DNA of 10,973 nt from positions 468,631-479,603 of the forward strand of contig NQOP01000002.1 of the NCBI GenBank assembly GCA_003585845.1, read 5' to 3'. This stretch comes from Bifidobacteriaceae bacterium NR021. Lineage in GTDB: Bacteria; Actinomycetota; Actinomycetes; Actinomycetales; Bifidobacteriaceae. Below, in pieces: positions 1 to 8,774 of this stretch. Position 1 is the stretch's first letter. Each line of letters starts with the position of its first letter. The translations under genes were made by a program, and so were the position numbers. The notes below the pieces were generated by a model, which worked only from the letters and a program-made list of their open reading frames with translations, had not been told where the DNA came from and did no database searches.

Positions 1-29
1 AACGCTCAAATTTATACGAGAATTAATTA

Positions 30-1649
30 CTACTTCTTTTCGTGATACGACTTTTCAGTATTAACAGACCACACGTTCTTCTTAGAAGTTTCTCCAGTTC
101 GGATATCTTCTACAGCCTCAATAGCAGTTGCCATTGAATGATCTTGGTTATTGTAACGATGCTGTCCATTACGACCAACGCAATACAAATTACCAAATCC
201 ATCAAGATAATCAATCAATTCAGGCATCTGAGCGTATGTGTCAAAGTAAGCAGGATATGCCTTTGGAACTCGCTCACGGTGAGAATCAAGAACGTCTTCC
301 TCACCATTGATAACCTGCATACGAGTCAACTCGTCAATAGCCATCTTGCGAGCATCATCATCACTCATATTCCAGAAGTCGTCGCCTTCTTCGCAGAAGT
401 ACTCAAGACCAATCCAAACAGTGTTATCAACATCTTTAACGAGATATGGGCTCCAGTTGTTGAAGATTTGCAAACGTCCGACTTTATATCCAGGATCCTG
501 CACGTAAATCCAGCAATCAGGAACAATAGGAGGATTACCAAGCGTTGGAATAGTGGTAGTATTACGCAGACGCACGCGCTTAACAAGCAAGCCTACAGTC
601 ACAAAATCGCGATAAGGCAAACCTTTGGCAACGCGCTGCATTTCTGCTGGAACTTCAGCCTTTTCGTCACCATTTGCACCCTGCTCAAGAGCAGCTACCA
701 AATCCTTAATTGGCATAGAAGATATAAACTGGTCGGCGTGCAATTCTGAACGCTCTCCATTTGCATCTTCAACTACAACACTGGAAATCTTTCCGTCCGC
801 TTGCTTAATAGCAACTACCTTTGCGTCTGTGCGCACAGTAGCACCGTTTTCGCGGCAACGACGCTCAACCGTTTCCCATAACTGACCAGGGCCAAGCTTT
901 GGATACCAGAATTCCTCAATTAATGAGGTTTCTACTTCCTTCTTCTTGCCTTTTTTCTTAGGGAAAAGCTTGGAAAAAGCGTTCTTCAACACTTCCACAA
1001 TGCTCAAACCCTTAACGCGCTGAGCACCCCAATCGGCAGAAATCTGGCTTGGATGCCTACCCCAAAGCTTCTCTGTATAGCCCTCAAAGAACATGGAATA
1101 AAGCTTCTTGCCGAAACGATTAATGTAGAAGTTCTCGAGATTAGTTTCTGGCAACTTGTGAATCATAGACCACAAATAGCTGAAGCCAACTTTCATTGTC
1201 AAAATAAAGCCCATAGAGCGCAAGGTTGCTGCAGAAAGAGAAATTGGATAATCAAAGAAATGATGATTCCAGAAAATACGAGAAACGCGATGACGCTTCA
1301 ACATCACTTCATCTTCAACTTCAGGATCAGGTCCACCTGCTTCCAAATCGTGATGACGACCAAGCTTTTTATCGTCATATGAAGGCGCACCCTGTAGAGG
1401 CAGCATTTCACGCCACCACTGCATAATACGGTCATCTTTTGAGAAGAAGCGATGACCGCCGATGTCCATACGATTGCCGTTATACTTCACAGTACGCGAA
1501 ATACCGCCAAATTCACGCGTGGCTTCGAGTACTGTTACATCGTAGCGGCTAGATCCGCCATCCTTAACGAGTTCCCAGGCTGCCGTCAACCCTGCCGGAC
1601 CACCACCAATAATTACCACAGATTCCTTTGGGGATTGTGTATCCGTCAC
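30..1649 (-). CDS. NAD(P)/FAD-dependent oxidoreductase, UDP-galactopyranose mutase / HemY-like
   Basis: This 539-residue soluble protein is a flavin-dependent oxidoreductase of the amine-oxidase/protoporphyrinogen-oxidase-like superfamily. An N-terminal Rossmann dinucleotide-binding motif, GGGPAG, lies at residues 15-20 after a hydrophobic strand, and the acidic residue that would bind the FAD ribose is E42 in [15 protein letters not shown] motif lies at about 64-71. A C-terminal FAD-contacting segment at about 486-510 (GNLYCVGR, then a Tyr/Asn/Asp-rich stretch) resembles the GR...Y..D region of UDP-galactopyranose mutases. A lysine-rich insertion sits near residues 228-244. There is no signal peptide or membrane span. 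The start is GTG, well supported by GGAGGA at about 1653-1658, five to six bases upstream. Family membership is clear. The substrate is not: relatives are often found near cell-surface polysaccharide genes, so a role in sugar-nucleotide or envelope glycan metabolism is an inference. It is the last gene of the minus-strand block visible here, 91 bp after the DUF2469 gene. Confidence 0.85.
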   Translation of the reverse strand: MTDTQSPKESVVIIGGGPAGLTAAWELVKDGGSSRYDVTVLEATREFGGISRTVKYNGNRMDIGGHRFFSKDDRIMQWWREMLPLQGAPSYDDKKLGRHHDLEAGGPDPEVEDEVMLKRHRVSRIFWNHHFFDYPISLSAATLRSMGFILTMKVGFSYLWSMIHKLPETNLENFYINRFGKKLYSMFFEGYTEKLWGRHPSQISADWGAQRVKGLSIVEVLKNAFSKLFPKKKGKKKEVETSLIEEFWYPKLGPGQLWETVERRCRENGATVRTDAKVVAIKQADGKISSVVVEDANGERSELHADQFISSMPIKDLVAALEQGANGDEKAEVPAEMQRVAKGLPYRDFVTVGLLVKRVRLRNTTTIPTLGNPPIVPDCWIYVQDPGYKVGRLQIFNNWSPYLVKDVDNTVWIGLEYFCEEGDDFWNMSDDDARKMAIDELTRMQVINGEEDVLDSHRERVPKAYPAYFDTYAQMPELIDYLDGFGNLYCVGRNGQHRYNNQDHSMATAIEAVEDIRTGETSKKNVWSVNTEKSYHEKK

Positions 1650-1740
1650 TTGTCCTCCATCTTAATACATCAAATTTTTACGAAAACACTTTGCGTGCTA
1701 GGTAAGCAATTTCTATATATCCTTATTGAGCATACGCGCA

Positions 1741-2055
1741 TCACGCGATAGATTCAGGAATGTCAATGTCTGTTTTCTGTACTTCTTCAACATTTACATC
1801 TTTAAAAGTCACTATTCGTACATTTTTAACAAAACGCGAAGGGCGGTAAACATCCCATACCCAAGCGTCCGTAAGTTGAACATCAAAATAAACATCCTGA
1901 CCTGCTGAACGCACATTAAAATCGACTTTATTGGCTAAATAAAATCGTCGCTCTGTTTCTACAACATAAGTAAAAAGCTTAATAACATCACGATACTCTT
2001 TGTATAACGCAAGTTCTGCATCGGTTTCATAGTTGTCGAGATCTTCGGCGCTCAT
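1741..2055 (-). CDS. DUF2469 family protein
   Basis: This small, acidic, soluble 104-residue protein belongs to DUF2469, a conserved actinobacterial family of about 100 residues whose mycobacterial members lie beside the ribonuclease HII gene. The hallmark stretches are visible: an N-terminus beginning MSAEDLDNYETDAEL, ALYKEYRDV, then VVETERRFYLAN, LTDAWVWDVYRP and FVKNVRIVTFKDVNVEE at about 75-91. No catalytic motif, signal peptide or membrane segment is seen, and the biochemical function is unknown to me. Its ATG overlaps the stop of the upstream acetyltransferase gene in a TAATG junction sharing base 2055, so translation is probably coupled by termination-reinitiation. Length and N-terminus match the family, which supports the chosen start. 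Confidence 0.88.
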   Translation of the reverse strand: MSAEDLDNYETDAELALYKEYRDVIKLFTYVVETERRFYLANKVDFNVRSAGQDVYFDVQLTDAWVWDVYRPSRFVKNVRIVTFKDVNVEEVQKTDIDIPESIA

Positions 2056-2963
2056 TACTTACCTTCCGTATTACGATTGCGTCCACGACCTATAATGCGC
2101 CACCAAGCTTTTTTTGATGAACTTCCTTCAGAGACGTTTGCATTGTACGGCCATGCTTCATCAAGATTATCACGATGCACAGGTATAGCCACAGAATGCT
2201 CATGCGCGCTCAAAGCTTCAACTACACCAGGATTTTCTTCAATAACGTGTAAACCAAACGCATCTAGCGAGCGAATTGCATCATATTCATCTACAAGAGT
2301 GTCCATTACAACAAAATCTTGATATTTTTGATTTTGAGCATCCCATAATGCGTCGCGCGCATTGCCTGTTTTTACAAATCCAAGAGATTGATACACAGAA
2401 AGTGAGCGAGTATTAGTTGCCGGAACTCCCACCCAAATTCTATGCAACCCTAGACCAGTCGGCTCTGATGCAAAAGCATAAGTCATAACTCTAGGCATTG
2501 CGTCGCGCGAATAGCCTCTTCCTCGATAATTTTTGCCTAAAACAACTTGAATTCGAGCACTGCGAGACCATCCGTCAATATCTATAAGGAAAATCATGCC
2601 AATAATGTCGCCGGAAGTGTTATTTGAATCATCCAAAACATCAGGAACAATCGCCCACGCAATAGTGTGACGCAATTGAACATCGCCAGCAAAACGACAA
2701 GATTCAGAAGGATTTTCACCAATAAGAGTATCTTTAGTCCATTGCATTGAGCTTTCAACCCACGAATGAACCATAGAACGCTCTGAATTAGCATCCTTTC
2801 CAGTAATAACTGCAGCACTATCAAATGCGCACAAATCATCCATTCTTTGAAAATCATCGCACGTAGCTGGACGAAGGTGCGCCATCTCTCCACGAATTTG
2901 AGGAATTACTATAGATTTTGGTAACTCGCGAGAGTTAATAACACCATCATTGGTTTGTTGCAT
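2055..2963 (-). CDS. GNAT family N-acetyltransferase
   Basis: This cytosolic protein of about 302 residues carries a GNAT (Gcn5-related) acetyl-CoA-dependent acyltransferase fold. The acetyl-CoA pyrophosphate-binding motif A appears as YRGRGYSRDAM at about residues 146-156, preceded by a strand (ARIQVVLG) and followed by the motif B region NTRSLSVYQSLGF at about 184-196, a typical RimJ/RimL-type ending. After the domain (about residue 226) there is a C-terminal extension of about 75 residues ending in a basic stretch, RGRNRN, so the protein is longer than a minimal GNAT of 150-180 residues. A GTG six bases upstream (2969) could also start the frame, but the purine-rich AGTAGGTGA sits just in front of the ATG at 2963 and would overlap that GTG, so I prefer 2963. 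The substrate, whether protein N-terminus, small molecule or antibiotic, cannot be read from sequence. Confidence 0.8.
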   Translation of the reverse strand: MQQTNDGVINSRELPKSIVIPQIRGEMAHLRPATCDDFQRMDDLCAFDSAAVITGKDANSERSMVHSWVESSMQWTKDTLIGENPSESCRFAGDVQLRHTIAWAIVPDVLDDSNNTSGDIIGMIFLIDIDGWSRSARIQVVLGKNYRGRGYSRDAMPRVMTYAFASEPTGLGLHRIWVGVPATNTRSLSVYQSLGFVKTGNARDALWDAQNQKYQDFVVMDTLVDEYDAIRSLDAFGLHVIEENPGVVEALSAHEHSVAIPVHRDNLDEAWPYNANVSEGSSSKKAWWRIIGRGRNRNTEGK

Positions 2964-3081
2964 AGTCACCTACTTGTATTGTGCCTTTGAAAATTAAGCC
3001 CTTCGCATAATTCTCATGTCGCATAATATATGATAATCCAGAAGACGAAAAATGCCTCGCAATGTTGATAAATAGTAAATT

Positions 3082-3134
3082 CTGCGCACCTGCTACACAA
3101 ACAAATCTGATTTGAGCATGTAGCAAGTACGCAG
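3082..3134 (-). terminator. Large hairpin downstream of gatB, possible terminator or processing element
   Basis: Arms at 3082-3097 and 3119-3134 form a 16-bp stem. Fourteen positions are Watson-Crick. The other two are C-A mismatches if the plus strand is read but G-U wobbles in minus-strand RNA, so the structure is complete only in the gatCAB direction. An inner 5-bp stem (CAAAT 3102-3106 with ATTTG 3110-3114) caps it across a symmetric 4x4 internal loop. The sequence after it on the minus strand is U-rich but interrupted (AATTTACTATTT), so it is not a textbook intrinsic terminator. It lies about 85 bases past the gatB stop. Confidence 0.5.
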
Positions 3135-3218
3135 CACTTACTTTGAATATTGATTACGCTTTTACGTTTATACATCAGCGTTATCAAATATTAAATTTTT
3201 CAGCTTTTACAGCACTTT

Positions 3219-4718
3219 TCAGCCTTTGATTTTTGCCATCACAATCTTAGTAACAGCCTTAGCGTCAGCCTGACCTTTAGTTGCACGCATAACAGCGCCA
3301 ATAATTGCACCCATCGGCTTCATATTTCCAGCCTTAAGCTTTTCTGCAACTTCAGGATCAGCAGCAAGAGCAGCGTCAACAGCAGCTTCCAAAGCGCCGT
3401 CGTCGTTCATAACCTTGAATCCGTGCTTCTTAACAACTTCATCAGGCTTACCCTCGCCAGCCAAAACGCATGCAACAGTTTGCTTAGCGAGCTTATCGTT
3501 AAGATTGCCGTCTGCAATTAGCTTTTCAACTTCAGCCACATCTTGCGGAGTAATAGGCAATTCTTCCAAAGTAACGCCACGAGTGTTTGCTTCGCGAGCA
3601 AGCTCACCAAGCCACCACTTCTTAGCACCTGCCGCACTTGCTCCAGCCTTAACGGTTTCTTCAACCAAATCAAGAGCATCTGCGTTCAAAATATCGCGCA
3701 TTTCAAGATCGCTAATACCCCATTCGCTTTGCAAACGGTTACGACGCTCGCGAGGCATTTCTGGCATTTCTGCCTTCATGCGCTCAATATGCTCTTTAGT
3801 GATATGAAGCATAACCAAATCAGGATCTGGGAAGTAGCGATAATCGTCAGCATCCGACTTCACACGACCGCCAGCAGTAGTCTGAGTTGCCTCATCCCAG
3901 TGACGAGTTTCCTGCAAAATCTCGCCGCCTTCGCTCAAAATAGCAGCCTGACGACGAATCTCATATTGGAGCGTCTTTTCGATTCCGCGGAATGTGTTCA
4001 CATTCTTAGTTTCTGAACGCGTACCAAATGGATCTGTTGGCTTTCTGCGGAGCGAAACGTTCACGTCAGCACGCATATTGCCCTGCTCCATACGAGCGTG
4101 GGAGATGTTGAGAGCGCGAACAATATCGCGAATAGCACGCATATAAGCACCAGCAATTTCTGGAGCGCGGCTACCTGCACCTTCGATTGGCTTAGTTACA
4201 ATCTCGATTAAAGGCACGCCTGCACGATTGTAATCAACCAAAGAGTGATTTGCGCCTTCAATACGACCGTCAGCACCACCAACGTGAGTATTCTTACCAG
4301 CGTCATCCTCAATGTGAGCACGCTCAATCGGCACACGGAACACGGTGCCGTCTTCCAGCTCAACATCCAAGTAACCATTGCCATTAGTAGGCTTATCGTA
4401 CTGGGAGATCTGGTAATCGCGAGGCATATCTGGGTAGAAGTAGTTCTTACGAGCGAACTGGCTCCACTCAGCAATTTCGCAATGCAATGCCAAACCGAGC
4501 TTAATAGCGTAATCAACTGCAGTCTTGTTTACAACTGGCAAAGAGCCTGGCAAACCAAGGCTTACAGGAGTTAGCTGAGTATTTGGCTCACCGCCAAAAG
4601 ATACTTCTGCTGGGCAGAACAGCTTCGTACGAGTGCAAAGCTCAACGTGAGTTTCCAAACCGAATACTGGATCGAATTGCTCAACAGCATCGGCATATTT
4701 CATAAGTTTTTCAGCCAT
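3219..4718 (-). CDS. gatB: Asp-tRNA(Asn)/Glu-tRNA(Gln) amidotransferase subunit B
   Basis: GatB is the tRNA-binding and kinase subunit of the GatCAB complex. It phosphorylates the side chain of the misacylated Glu-tRNA(Gln) or Asp-tRNA(Asn), and the activated group is then amidated with ammonia channelled from GatA. The 499-residue length is usual. GLETHVEL (20-27) opens the catalytic cradle domain, and the family signature [19 protein letters not shown] is at 88-106. The tail helical/YqeY-like domain that contacts tRNA covers about 355-497 and includes [14 protein letters not shown]. The ATG is preceded by AGAAGGA at about 4725-4731, a good ribosome binding site. It is the last gene of gatCAB, 33 bp after gatA, and is expected to be co-transcribed with it. 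The complex is cytosolic and normally essential where GlnRS or AsnRS is missing. Confidence 0.97.
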   Translation of the reverse strand: MAEKLMKYADAVEQFDPVFGLETHVELCTRTKLFCPAEVSFGGEPNTQLTPVSLGLPGSLPVVNKTAVDYAIKLGLALHCEIAEWSQFARKNYFYPDMPRDYQISQYDKPTNGNGYLDVELEDGTVFRVPIERAHIEDDAGKNTHVGGADGRIEGANHSLVDYNRAGVPLIEIVTKPIEGAGSRAPEIAGAYMRAIRDIVRALNISHARMEQGNMRADVNVSLRRKPTDPFGTRSETKNVNTFRGIEKTLQYEIRRQAAILSEGGEILQETRHWDEATQTTAGGRVKSDADDYRYFPDPDLVMLHITKEHIERMKAEMPEMPRERRNRLQSEWGISDLEMRDILNADALDLVEETVKAGASAAGAKKWWLGELAREANTRGVTLEELPITPQDVAEVEKLIADGNLNDKLAKQTVACVLAGEGKPDEVVKKHGFKVMNDDGALEAAVDAALAADPEVAEKLKAGNMKPMGAIIGAVMRATKGQADAKAVTKIVMAKIKG

Positions 4719-4751
4719 TAGATATCCTTCTTACTTAAGCTTTACTTCACT

Positions 4752-6293
4752 TTACTTAGCCAATGAATCGAGCCAACCAGCTTTAAGCGACTTCCAAATT
4801 GGGCCGCCCCACTGCTCTTCGAGCGCTGCTTCCAACGCTGCTGCAGGCTTGTACATCTTTTCATCATGGCATTGCGGAGCAATAATCTGAATGCCAACAG
4901 GCAAACCGTCGTCGCTTAAGCCAGCTGGGAGGCTCAAAGCAGGAACTCCAGCCATGTTTGCAGGAATTGTAGCAATATCGTTCATGTACATAGAAAGTGG
5001 ATCATCCATCTTCTCGCCAAACTTAAATGCCGTTGTAGGGCTTGTTGGAGAAACAAGAACATCTACTTTCTTAAATGCTTCTTCGAAATCGCGAATAATA
5101 AGCGTACGAACTTTTTGCGCAGAACCATACCAAGCATCGTAGTAGCCAGCGGAAAGTGCGTAAGTGCCGAGAATAATACGACGCTTTACTTCGTCGCCAA
5201 AGCCAGCTTCACGAGTTGCAGCCATCATATTTGCAGCAGTCTGAGGCTTGTCTGCTGGCGGCATGACGCGCAAACCGTAGCGCATACCGTCGTAGCGAGC
5301 CAAATTAGAGCTAACTTCTGAAGGCATAATAATGTAGTAAGCAGCCAAAGAATAAGGGAAGTGAGGGCAAGAAACTTCCGTAACCTCTGCACCCATATCC
5401 TTAAGCAATTGCACAGCTTCATTAAAGCGTGCTTCAACACCTGGCTGGAATCCGTCGCCGCTAAGCTCCTTAACTAAACCAACCTTCAAGCCCTTCAAAT
5501 CACGGCGAGCGCCCTCACGAGCAGCTTGAGCCATTAGAGGAACAGGAGCTGGAATAGAAGTAGAATCGCGCCTATCGTTACCGCCGATAATTTCCTGCAA
5601 AAGCGCAGAATCAAGAACGGTACGAGAAACAGGTCCAATCTGGTCGAGAGAGCTTGCCATAGCGATTGCACCAAAACGGCTAACACCGCCATAAGTTGGC
5701 TTTGCGCCGACTGTACCAGTTAAAGCACCTGGCTGACGAATAGAACCACCAGTATCTGTACCCAAAGCAATAGGAGCCTCGAATGCAGCAACCGCAGCCG
5801 CGGAACCACCACCAGAACCGCCAGGAACGCGCTCAGTATCCCAAGGATTGCAAGTAGTTTGATAAGCAGAATGTTCTGTAGAAGAACCTTGAGCAAACTC
5901 ATCCAAATTAGTCTTGCCAAGAATTGGCATACCAGCTGCCTTGAGCTTTTCAATAACAGTAGCATCGTAAGGTGGAACCCAGCCTTCGAGAATCTTAGAT
6001 GCTGCAGTAGTAGGAATGCCCTTAGTGACAATCATGTCCTTAATTGCAATTGGCACACCAGCCAACTCAGGCAATCCTTCAGTCTCACCCTTAGCGTTCT
6101 TGGCATCAAAAGCATCTGCCTGCTCAAGAGCGATATCTGCAGAAACATGCAAGAATGCCTTAATTTCTGGCTCTGCAGACTCGATGACTGCCAAGTGAGC
6201 TTCAACAAGTTCGCGGCTAGAAACTTCTTTAGCTTTTACAGCCTTTGCCATATCGGCAGCAGAAAGTTTTACTAAATCTTGAGTATTAGTCAT
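4752..6293 (-). CDS. gatA: Asp-tRNA(Asn)/Glu-tRNA(Gln) amidotransferase subunit A
   Basis: GatA is the glutaminase subunit of GatCAB. It is an amidase-signature enzyme that hydrolyses glutamine to supply ammonia to GatB. The Lys/cis-Ser/Ser catalytic triad can be assigned: K85 in PIAIKDM, S160 in [15 protein letters not shown] and S184 in [10 protein letters not shown]. The spacings of 75 and 24 residues equal those of characterised GatA enzymes as I recall them. The length of 513 residues is normal for an actinobacterial GatA. It starts three bases after the gatC stop, and a very strong purine run, GGGGGAGGA (6301-6309), inside the 3' end of gatC serves as its ribosome binding site, so translation is likely coupled to gatC. 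The product is a cytosolic housekeeping enzyme; nothing in it is truncated or unusual. Confidence 0.97.
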   Translation of the reverse strand: MTNTQDLVKLSAADMAKAVKAKEVSSRELVEAHLAVIESAEPEIKAFLHVSADIALEQADAFDAKNAKGETEGLPELAGVPIAIKDMIVTKGIPTTAASKILEGWVPPYDATVIEKLKAAGMPILGKTNLDEFAQGSSTEHSAYQTTCNPWDTERVPGGSGGGSAAAVAAFEAPIALGTDTGGSIRQPGALTGTVGAKPTYGGVSRFGAIAMASSLDQIGPVSRTVLDSALLQEIIGGNDRRDSTSIPAPVPLMAQAAREGARRDLKGLKVGLVKELSGDGFQPGVEARFNEAVQLLKDMGAEVTEVSCPHFPYSLAAYYIIMPSEVSSNLARYDGMRYGLRVMPPADKPQTAANMMAATREAGFGDEVKRRIILGTYALSAGYYDAWYGSAQKVRTLIIRDFEEAFKKVDVLVSPTSPTTAFKFGEKMDDPLSMYMNDIATIPANMAGVPALSLPAGLSDDGLPVGIQIIAPQCHDEKMYKPAAALEAALEEQWGGPIWKSLKAGWLDSLAK

Positions 6294-6296
6294 GTT

Positions 6297-6593
6297 TTAT
6301 TCCTCCCCCAAAATTCGAGGCGCTACAAACATGCCAGACTCACTTCTAGGAGCGCCAGAAAGAGCTTCTTCTTGAGTCAAAGGTGTAGCAGGCTCATCTG
6401 GACGCAAATAAGCTTCCAAAGGAACTGGATTTGCAGTAGGTGGCACATCTTCGCCAGCAACTTCCTGCACTTTATTAATAGATTCTGCAATGACGTTTAA
6501 TTCGCCTTGCAAGCGACTGATTTCTTCGTCGCTTAAAGCAATCTGAGACAAAACGCCCAAATGCTCAATTTCTTCGCGTGTGAATGTAGGCAT
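6297..6593 (-). CDS. gatC: Asp-tRNA(Asn)/Glu-tRNA(Gln) amidotransferase subunit C
   Basis: GatC is the small non-catalytic subunit that wraps around GatA and GatB and stabilises the complex. At 98 residues it has the usual length. It shows the N-terminal pattern of the family: a helix with [19 protein letters not shown] (about 6-24), an amphipathic helix (about 25-46), then an extended proline-rich C-terminal half with [11 protein letters not shown] (about 58-68). It is the first gene of the gatC-gatA-gatB operon, three bases upstream of gatA. The ATG follows a GAGG ribosome binding site at 6596-6599. The gene is divergent from vaginolysin, so its promoter must lie in the shared 496-bp intergenic region, but I could not pick out a convincing -35/-10 pair for it. 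Confidence 0.96.
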   Translation of the reverse strand: MPTFTREEIEHLGVLSQIALSDEEISRLQGELNVIAESINKVQEVAGEDVPPTANPVPLEAYLRPDEPATPLTQEEALSGAPRSESGMFVAPRILGEE

Positions 6594-6937
6594 AACCTCA
6601 ACTATATGTGTGATACGTGACCTTCGTTAGTAGAAAAAAAGCAATGTGGATAAAAGCTTTATGAGAGTTATTTGTTTATTATTTTGTTTTATTGAGAAAG
6701 TGTTAGAAATTAATTTTTTAAGACTGCAGCAATTAAAATGCTCATGCGTAACACTAAATAATACTTGCACAAATATTTTGCATATATTTTCACAAAATTA
6801 TCACGAATCAAAATACGTAAAACCGCTCATTTTATCTGTCAACACGCCGAAACGACAAAACTGACGTAACCAAAAAGTGTTGGTATTTCAGCATTATTTA
6901 AACTTTTGTTTGAAACTTAAAAAATTATTTTAAACAA

Positions 6938-6967
6938 TTACCACATAAATAAAAAGTGTGTAATAAT
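6938..6967 (+). promoter_or_regulatory. Candidate vly promoter with extended -10
   Basis: The hexamer AATAAT at 6962-6967 matches the sigma-70 -10 consensus at five of six bases and is preceded by TG plus one base (6959-6961), an extended -10. TTACCA at 6938-6943 matches the -35 consensus at four of six with an 18-bp spacer. Transcription would begin near 6974, giving an untranslated leader of about 115 nt that includes the 18-bp tandem repeat. In such AT-rich DNA chance matches are common. A second, weaker -10-like hexamer (TAAAAT at 7061-7066) lies closer to the gene. Confidence 0.35.
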
Positions 6968-6992
6968 CGTGTGATGTGAGAAGCTGAAGCTG

Positions 6993-7028
6993 ATGCACTG
7001 AAGCACGCATATGCACTGAAGCACGTAT
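6993..7028 (+). repeat. 18-bp tandem duplication upstream of vly
   Basis: Two adjacent 18-bp units, 6993-7010 and 7011-7028, read ATGCACTGAAGCACGCAT and ATGCACTGAAGCACGTAT and differ at one base. The motif CTGAAGC inside each unit also occurs just upstream at 6984-6990, and the unit junction forms the palindrome GCATATGC (7007-7014). The array ends 61 bases before the vly start codon, in the leader or the promoter-proximal region. Confidence 0.9.
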
Positions 7029-7079
7029 TTGCAGCATCTCACTGAAAAAATAATTTGAAATAAAATCTAATAAAAATCG

Positions 7080-7084
7080 AAGGA
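7080..7084 (+). promoter_or_regulatory. vly ribosome binding site
   Basis: AAGGA, five bases before the ATG at 7090, is a good Shine-Dalgarno match. It fixes the vly start, which is also the start that gives a complete signal peptide. Confidence 0.75.
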
Positions 7085-7089
7085 TACAT

Positions 7090-8640
7090 ATGAAGAGCAC
7101 AAAGTTCTACCGTAATGCAGCAATGTTGTTGCTCGCGGGCGCGACTATTATTCCACAATGCTTAGCAGTTCCAGCAATGGCGGATTCTTCTGCAAAGCCT
7201 TCTGCACCAGCTGCATCTTGCGCAGCTAGCAAGGACTCGCTGAACAACTACTTGTGGGATTTGCATTACGATAAAACAAATATTCTCGCACGTCACGGCG
7301 AAACAATTAACAATAAATTCTCCAGCGACAGCTTCAACAATAACGGCGAATTCGTTGTTGTTGAGCATCAGAAGAAGAACATCACAAATACAACGTCAAA
7401 CTTGTCGGTAACTTCGGCCAACAATGATCGCGTGTATCCTGGTGCATTATTCCGCGCTGACCAGAATTTGATGGATAACATGCCAAGCTTGATTTCAGCA
7501 AATCGTGCTCCATTAACTTTGAGCATTGATTTGCCAGGCTTCCATGGCGGCGAGAGTGCTGTAACTGTGCAACGTCCAACCAAGAGCTCCGTTACTTCAG
7601 CAGTTAACGGCTTAGTTTCTAAGTGGAATGCACAATATGCAGCAAGCCATCATGTGGCAGCTCGTATGCAGTATGATTCCGCAAGCGCACAGAGCATGAA
7701 CCAGCTCAAAGCTAAGTTTGGTGCTGATTTTGCAAAGATTGGCGTACCGCTGAAGATTGATTTCGATGCAGTACACAAGGGTGAGAAGCAGACTCAAATT
7801 GTGAACTTCAAGCAAACTTACTACACAGTAAGCGTTGACGCTCCAGATAGCCCAGCAGATTTCTTTGCTCCATGCACTACGCCAGAAAGCTTGAAGAACC
7901 GCGGCGTCGACAGCAAGCGCCCACCAGTTTACGTGTCAAACGTAGCTTATGGTCGCTCAATGTATGTAAAGTTCGATACCACCAGCAAGAGCACTGATTT
8001 CCAGGCTGCAGTAGAAGCAGCAATTAAGGGCGTAGAAATCAAGCCAAATACCGAGTTCCATCGCATTCTCCAGAATACTTCTGTTACTGCAGTGATTCTC
8101 GGCGGCAGCGCTGACGGTGCAGCAAAGGTTATTACCGGCAACATCGATACACTGAAGGCTTTGATTCAGGAAGGTGCAAATTTGAGCACCTCCAGCCCAG
8201 CTGTTCCAATCGCTTACACTACTTCCTTCGTAAAAGATAACGAAGTAGCAACTCTTCAGAGCAACAGCGATTATGTTGAAACCAAGGTTTCTTCTTACCG
8301 TGACGGTTATTTGACCTTGGACCACCGTGGAGCTTATGTAGCTCGCTACTACGTCTACTGGGATGAGTACGGCACTGATATCGACGGAACTCCATACGTA
8401 CGTTCTCGCGCTTGGGAAGGAAACGGCAAGTATCGTACCGCTCACTTCAGCACAACGATTCAGTTCAAGGGCAATGTGCGCAACCTGCGCATTAAGTTGG
8501 AAGAAAAGACCGGCTTAGCATGGGAACCATGGCGCACAGTGTACAACCGCACCGATTTGCCGTTGGTTCGCCAGCGCACAATCAAGAACTGGGGTACAAC
8601 CTTGTGGCCTCGCGTTGCTGAGACTGTAAAGAATGACTGA
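7090..8640 (+). CDS. vly: Vaginolysin, cholesterol-dependent cytolysin
   Basis: This secreted pore-forming toxin of the cholesterol-dependent cytolysin family lyses human cells and is of the CD59-binding (intermedilysin-like) type. At 516 residues it has the length known for vaginolysin. A Sec signal peptide (basic N-terminus, hydrophobic core about 10-27) ends at a likely AMA cleavage site after A31, followed by a Ser/Ala/Pro-rich linker. Domains 1-3 carry AYGRSMYVKF (286-295) and a Gly-Gly pair (338-339) of the kind conserved in the family. Domain 4 shows the CD59-recognition pattern Y-X-Y-X14-R-S (Y421, Y423, R438, S439), the undecapeptide EKTGLAWEPWR (472-482) and the Thr-Leu cholesterol-binding pair (T504, L505). 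The undecapeptide has Lys instead of the classical Cys and Pro480 instead of Trp, so the toxin should not be thiol-activated. Lysine is encoded by AAG at 29 of 33 positions, suggesting selection for efficient translation. The gene is monocistronic: it has its own upstream region and a strong terminator. Confidence 0.97.
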   Translation: MKSTKFYRNAAMLLLAGATIIPQCLAVPAMADSSAKPSAPAASCAASKDSLNNYLWDLHYDKTNILARHGETINNKFSSDSFNNNGEFVVVEHQKKNITNTTSNLSVTSANNDRVYPGALFRADQNLMDNMPSLISANRAPLTLSIDLPGFHGGESAVTVQRPTKSSVTSAVNGLVSKWNAQYAASHHVAARMQYDSASAQSMNQLKAKFGADFAKIGVPLKIDFDAVHKGEKQTQIVNFKQTYYTVSVDAPDSPADFFAPCTTPESLKNRGVDSKRPPVYVSNVAYGRSMYVKFDTTSKSTDFQAAVEAAIKGVEIKPNTEFHRILQNTSVTAVILGGSADGAAKVITGNIDTLKALIQEGANLSTSSPAVPIAYTTSFVKDNEVATLQSNSDYVETKVSSYRDGYLTLDHRGAYVARYYVYWDEYGTDIDGTPYVRSRAWEGNGKYRTAHFSTTIQFKGNVRNLRIKLEEKTGLAWEPWRTVYNRTDLPLVRQRTIKNWGTTLWPRVAETVKND

Positions 8641-8688
8641 ACTCATATTGCAATTGAGCATAAATAAATAAATACATAAAAATGAAAC

Positions 8689-8739
8689 AAGTAAGGACTT
8701 TATCCTGTAGCCAGTTACAAGATAAAGTCCTTACTTTTT
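8689..8739 (+). terminator. Rho-independent terminator after vly
   Basis: A perfect 16-bp inverted repeat (AAGTAAGGACTTTATC at 8689-8704 with its reverse complement at 8721-8736) runs into a five-base T tract at 8735-8739. Inside the loop, TGTA (8706-8709) and TACA (8716-8719) can pair across a single mismatch, extending the stem to a six-base loop. It lies 49 bases past the vly stop and should insulate the ABC genes from vly transcription. Confidence 0.9.
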
Positions 8740-8774
8740 ATATAAATAGGATTTTTTTATTACATTTTTAGCAG

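Larger units (their letters stand above)
6594..7089. other. AT-rich divergent intergenic region between gatC and vly
   Basis: These 496 bases separate two divergent start codons. I see no convincing gene in them. The open frame at 6646-6864 has no ribosome binding site and encodes a low-complexity product. The region must hold the gatCAB promoter and the vly promoter. It contains a candidate extended -10 promoter for vly (6938-6967), a 9-bp direct repeat AAAAAGTGT at 6872-6880 and 6951-6959 (the second copy overlapping the promoter spacer), and an 18-bp tandem duplication (6993-7028). Its length and composition suggest regulation rather than a lost gene. Confidence 0.6.

Noticed and set aside
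138..749. 203-codon plus-strand frame opposite the FAD oxidoreductase
   Set aside because: It is a shadow of a well-supported flavoprotein gene on the other strand, with no domain signal.
5814..5819. Gly161 in place of the second Ser of the common GGSSGG amidase motif in GatA
   Set aside because: The cis-Ser of the triad (S160) is retained, and GGSGGGS is, as I recall, usual for actinobacterial GatA, so this is not a defect.
5859..6275. 138-codon plus-strand frame opposite gatA
   Set aside because: It is antisense to a gene with all catalytic residues in place. It lacks motifs and a plausible start signal.
6646..6864. Open frame of 72 codons in the gatC-vly intergenic region
   Set aside because: It has no ribosome binding site, a composition expected of random AT-rich DNA, and no recognisable motif. 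It lies in the divergent promoter region.
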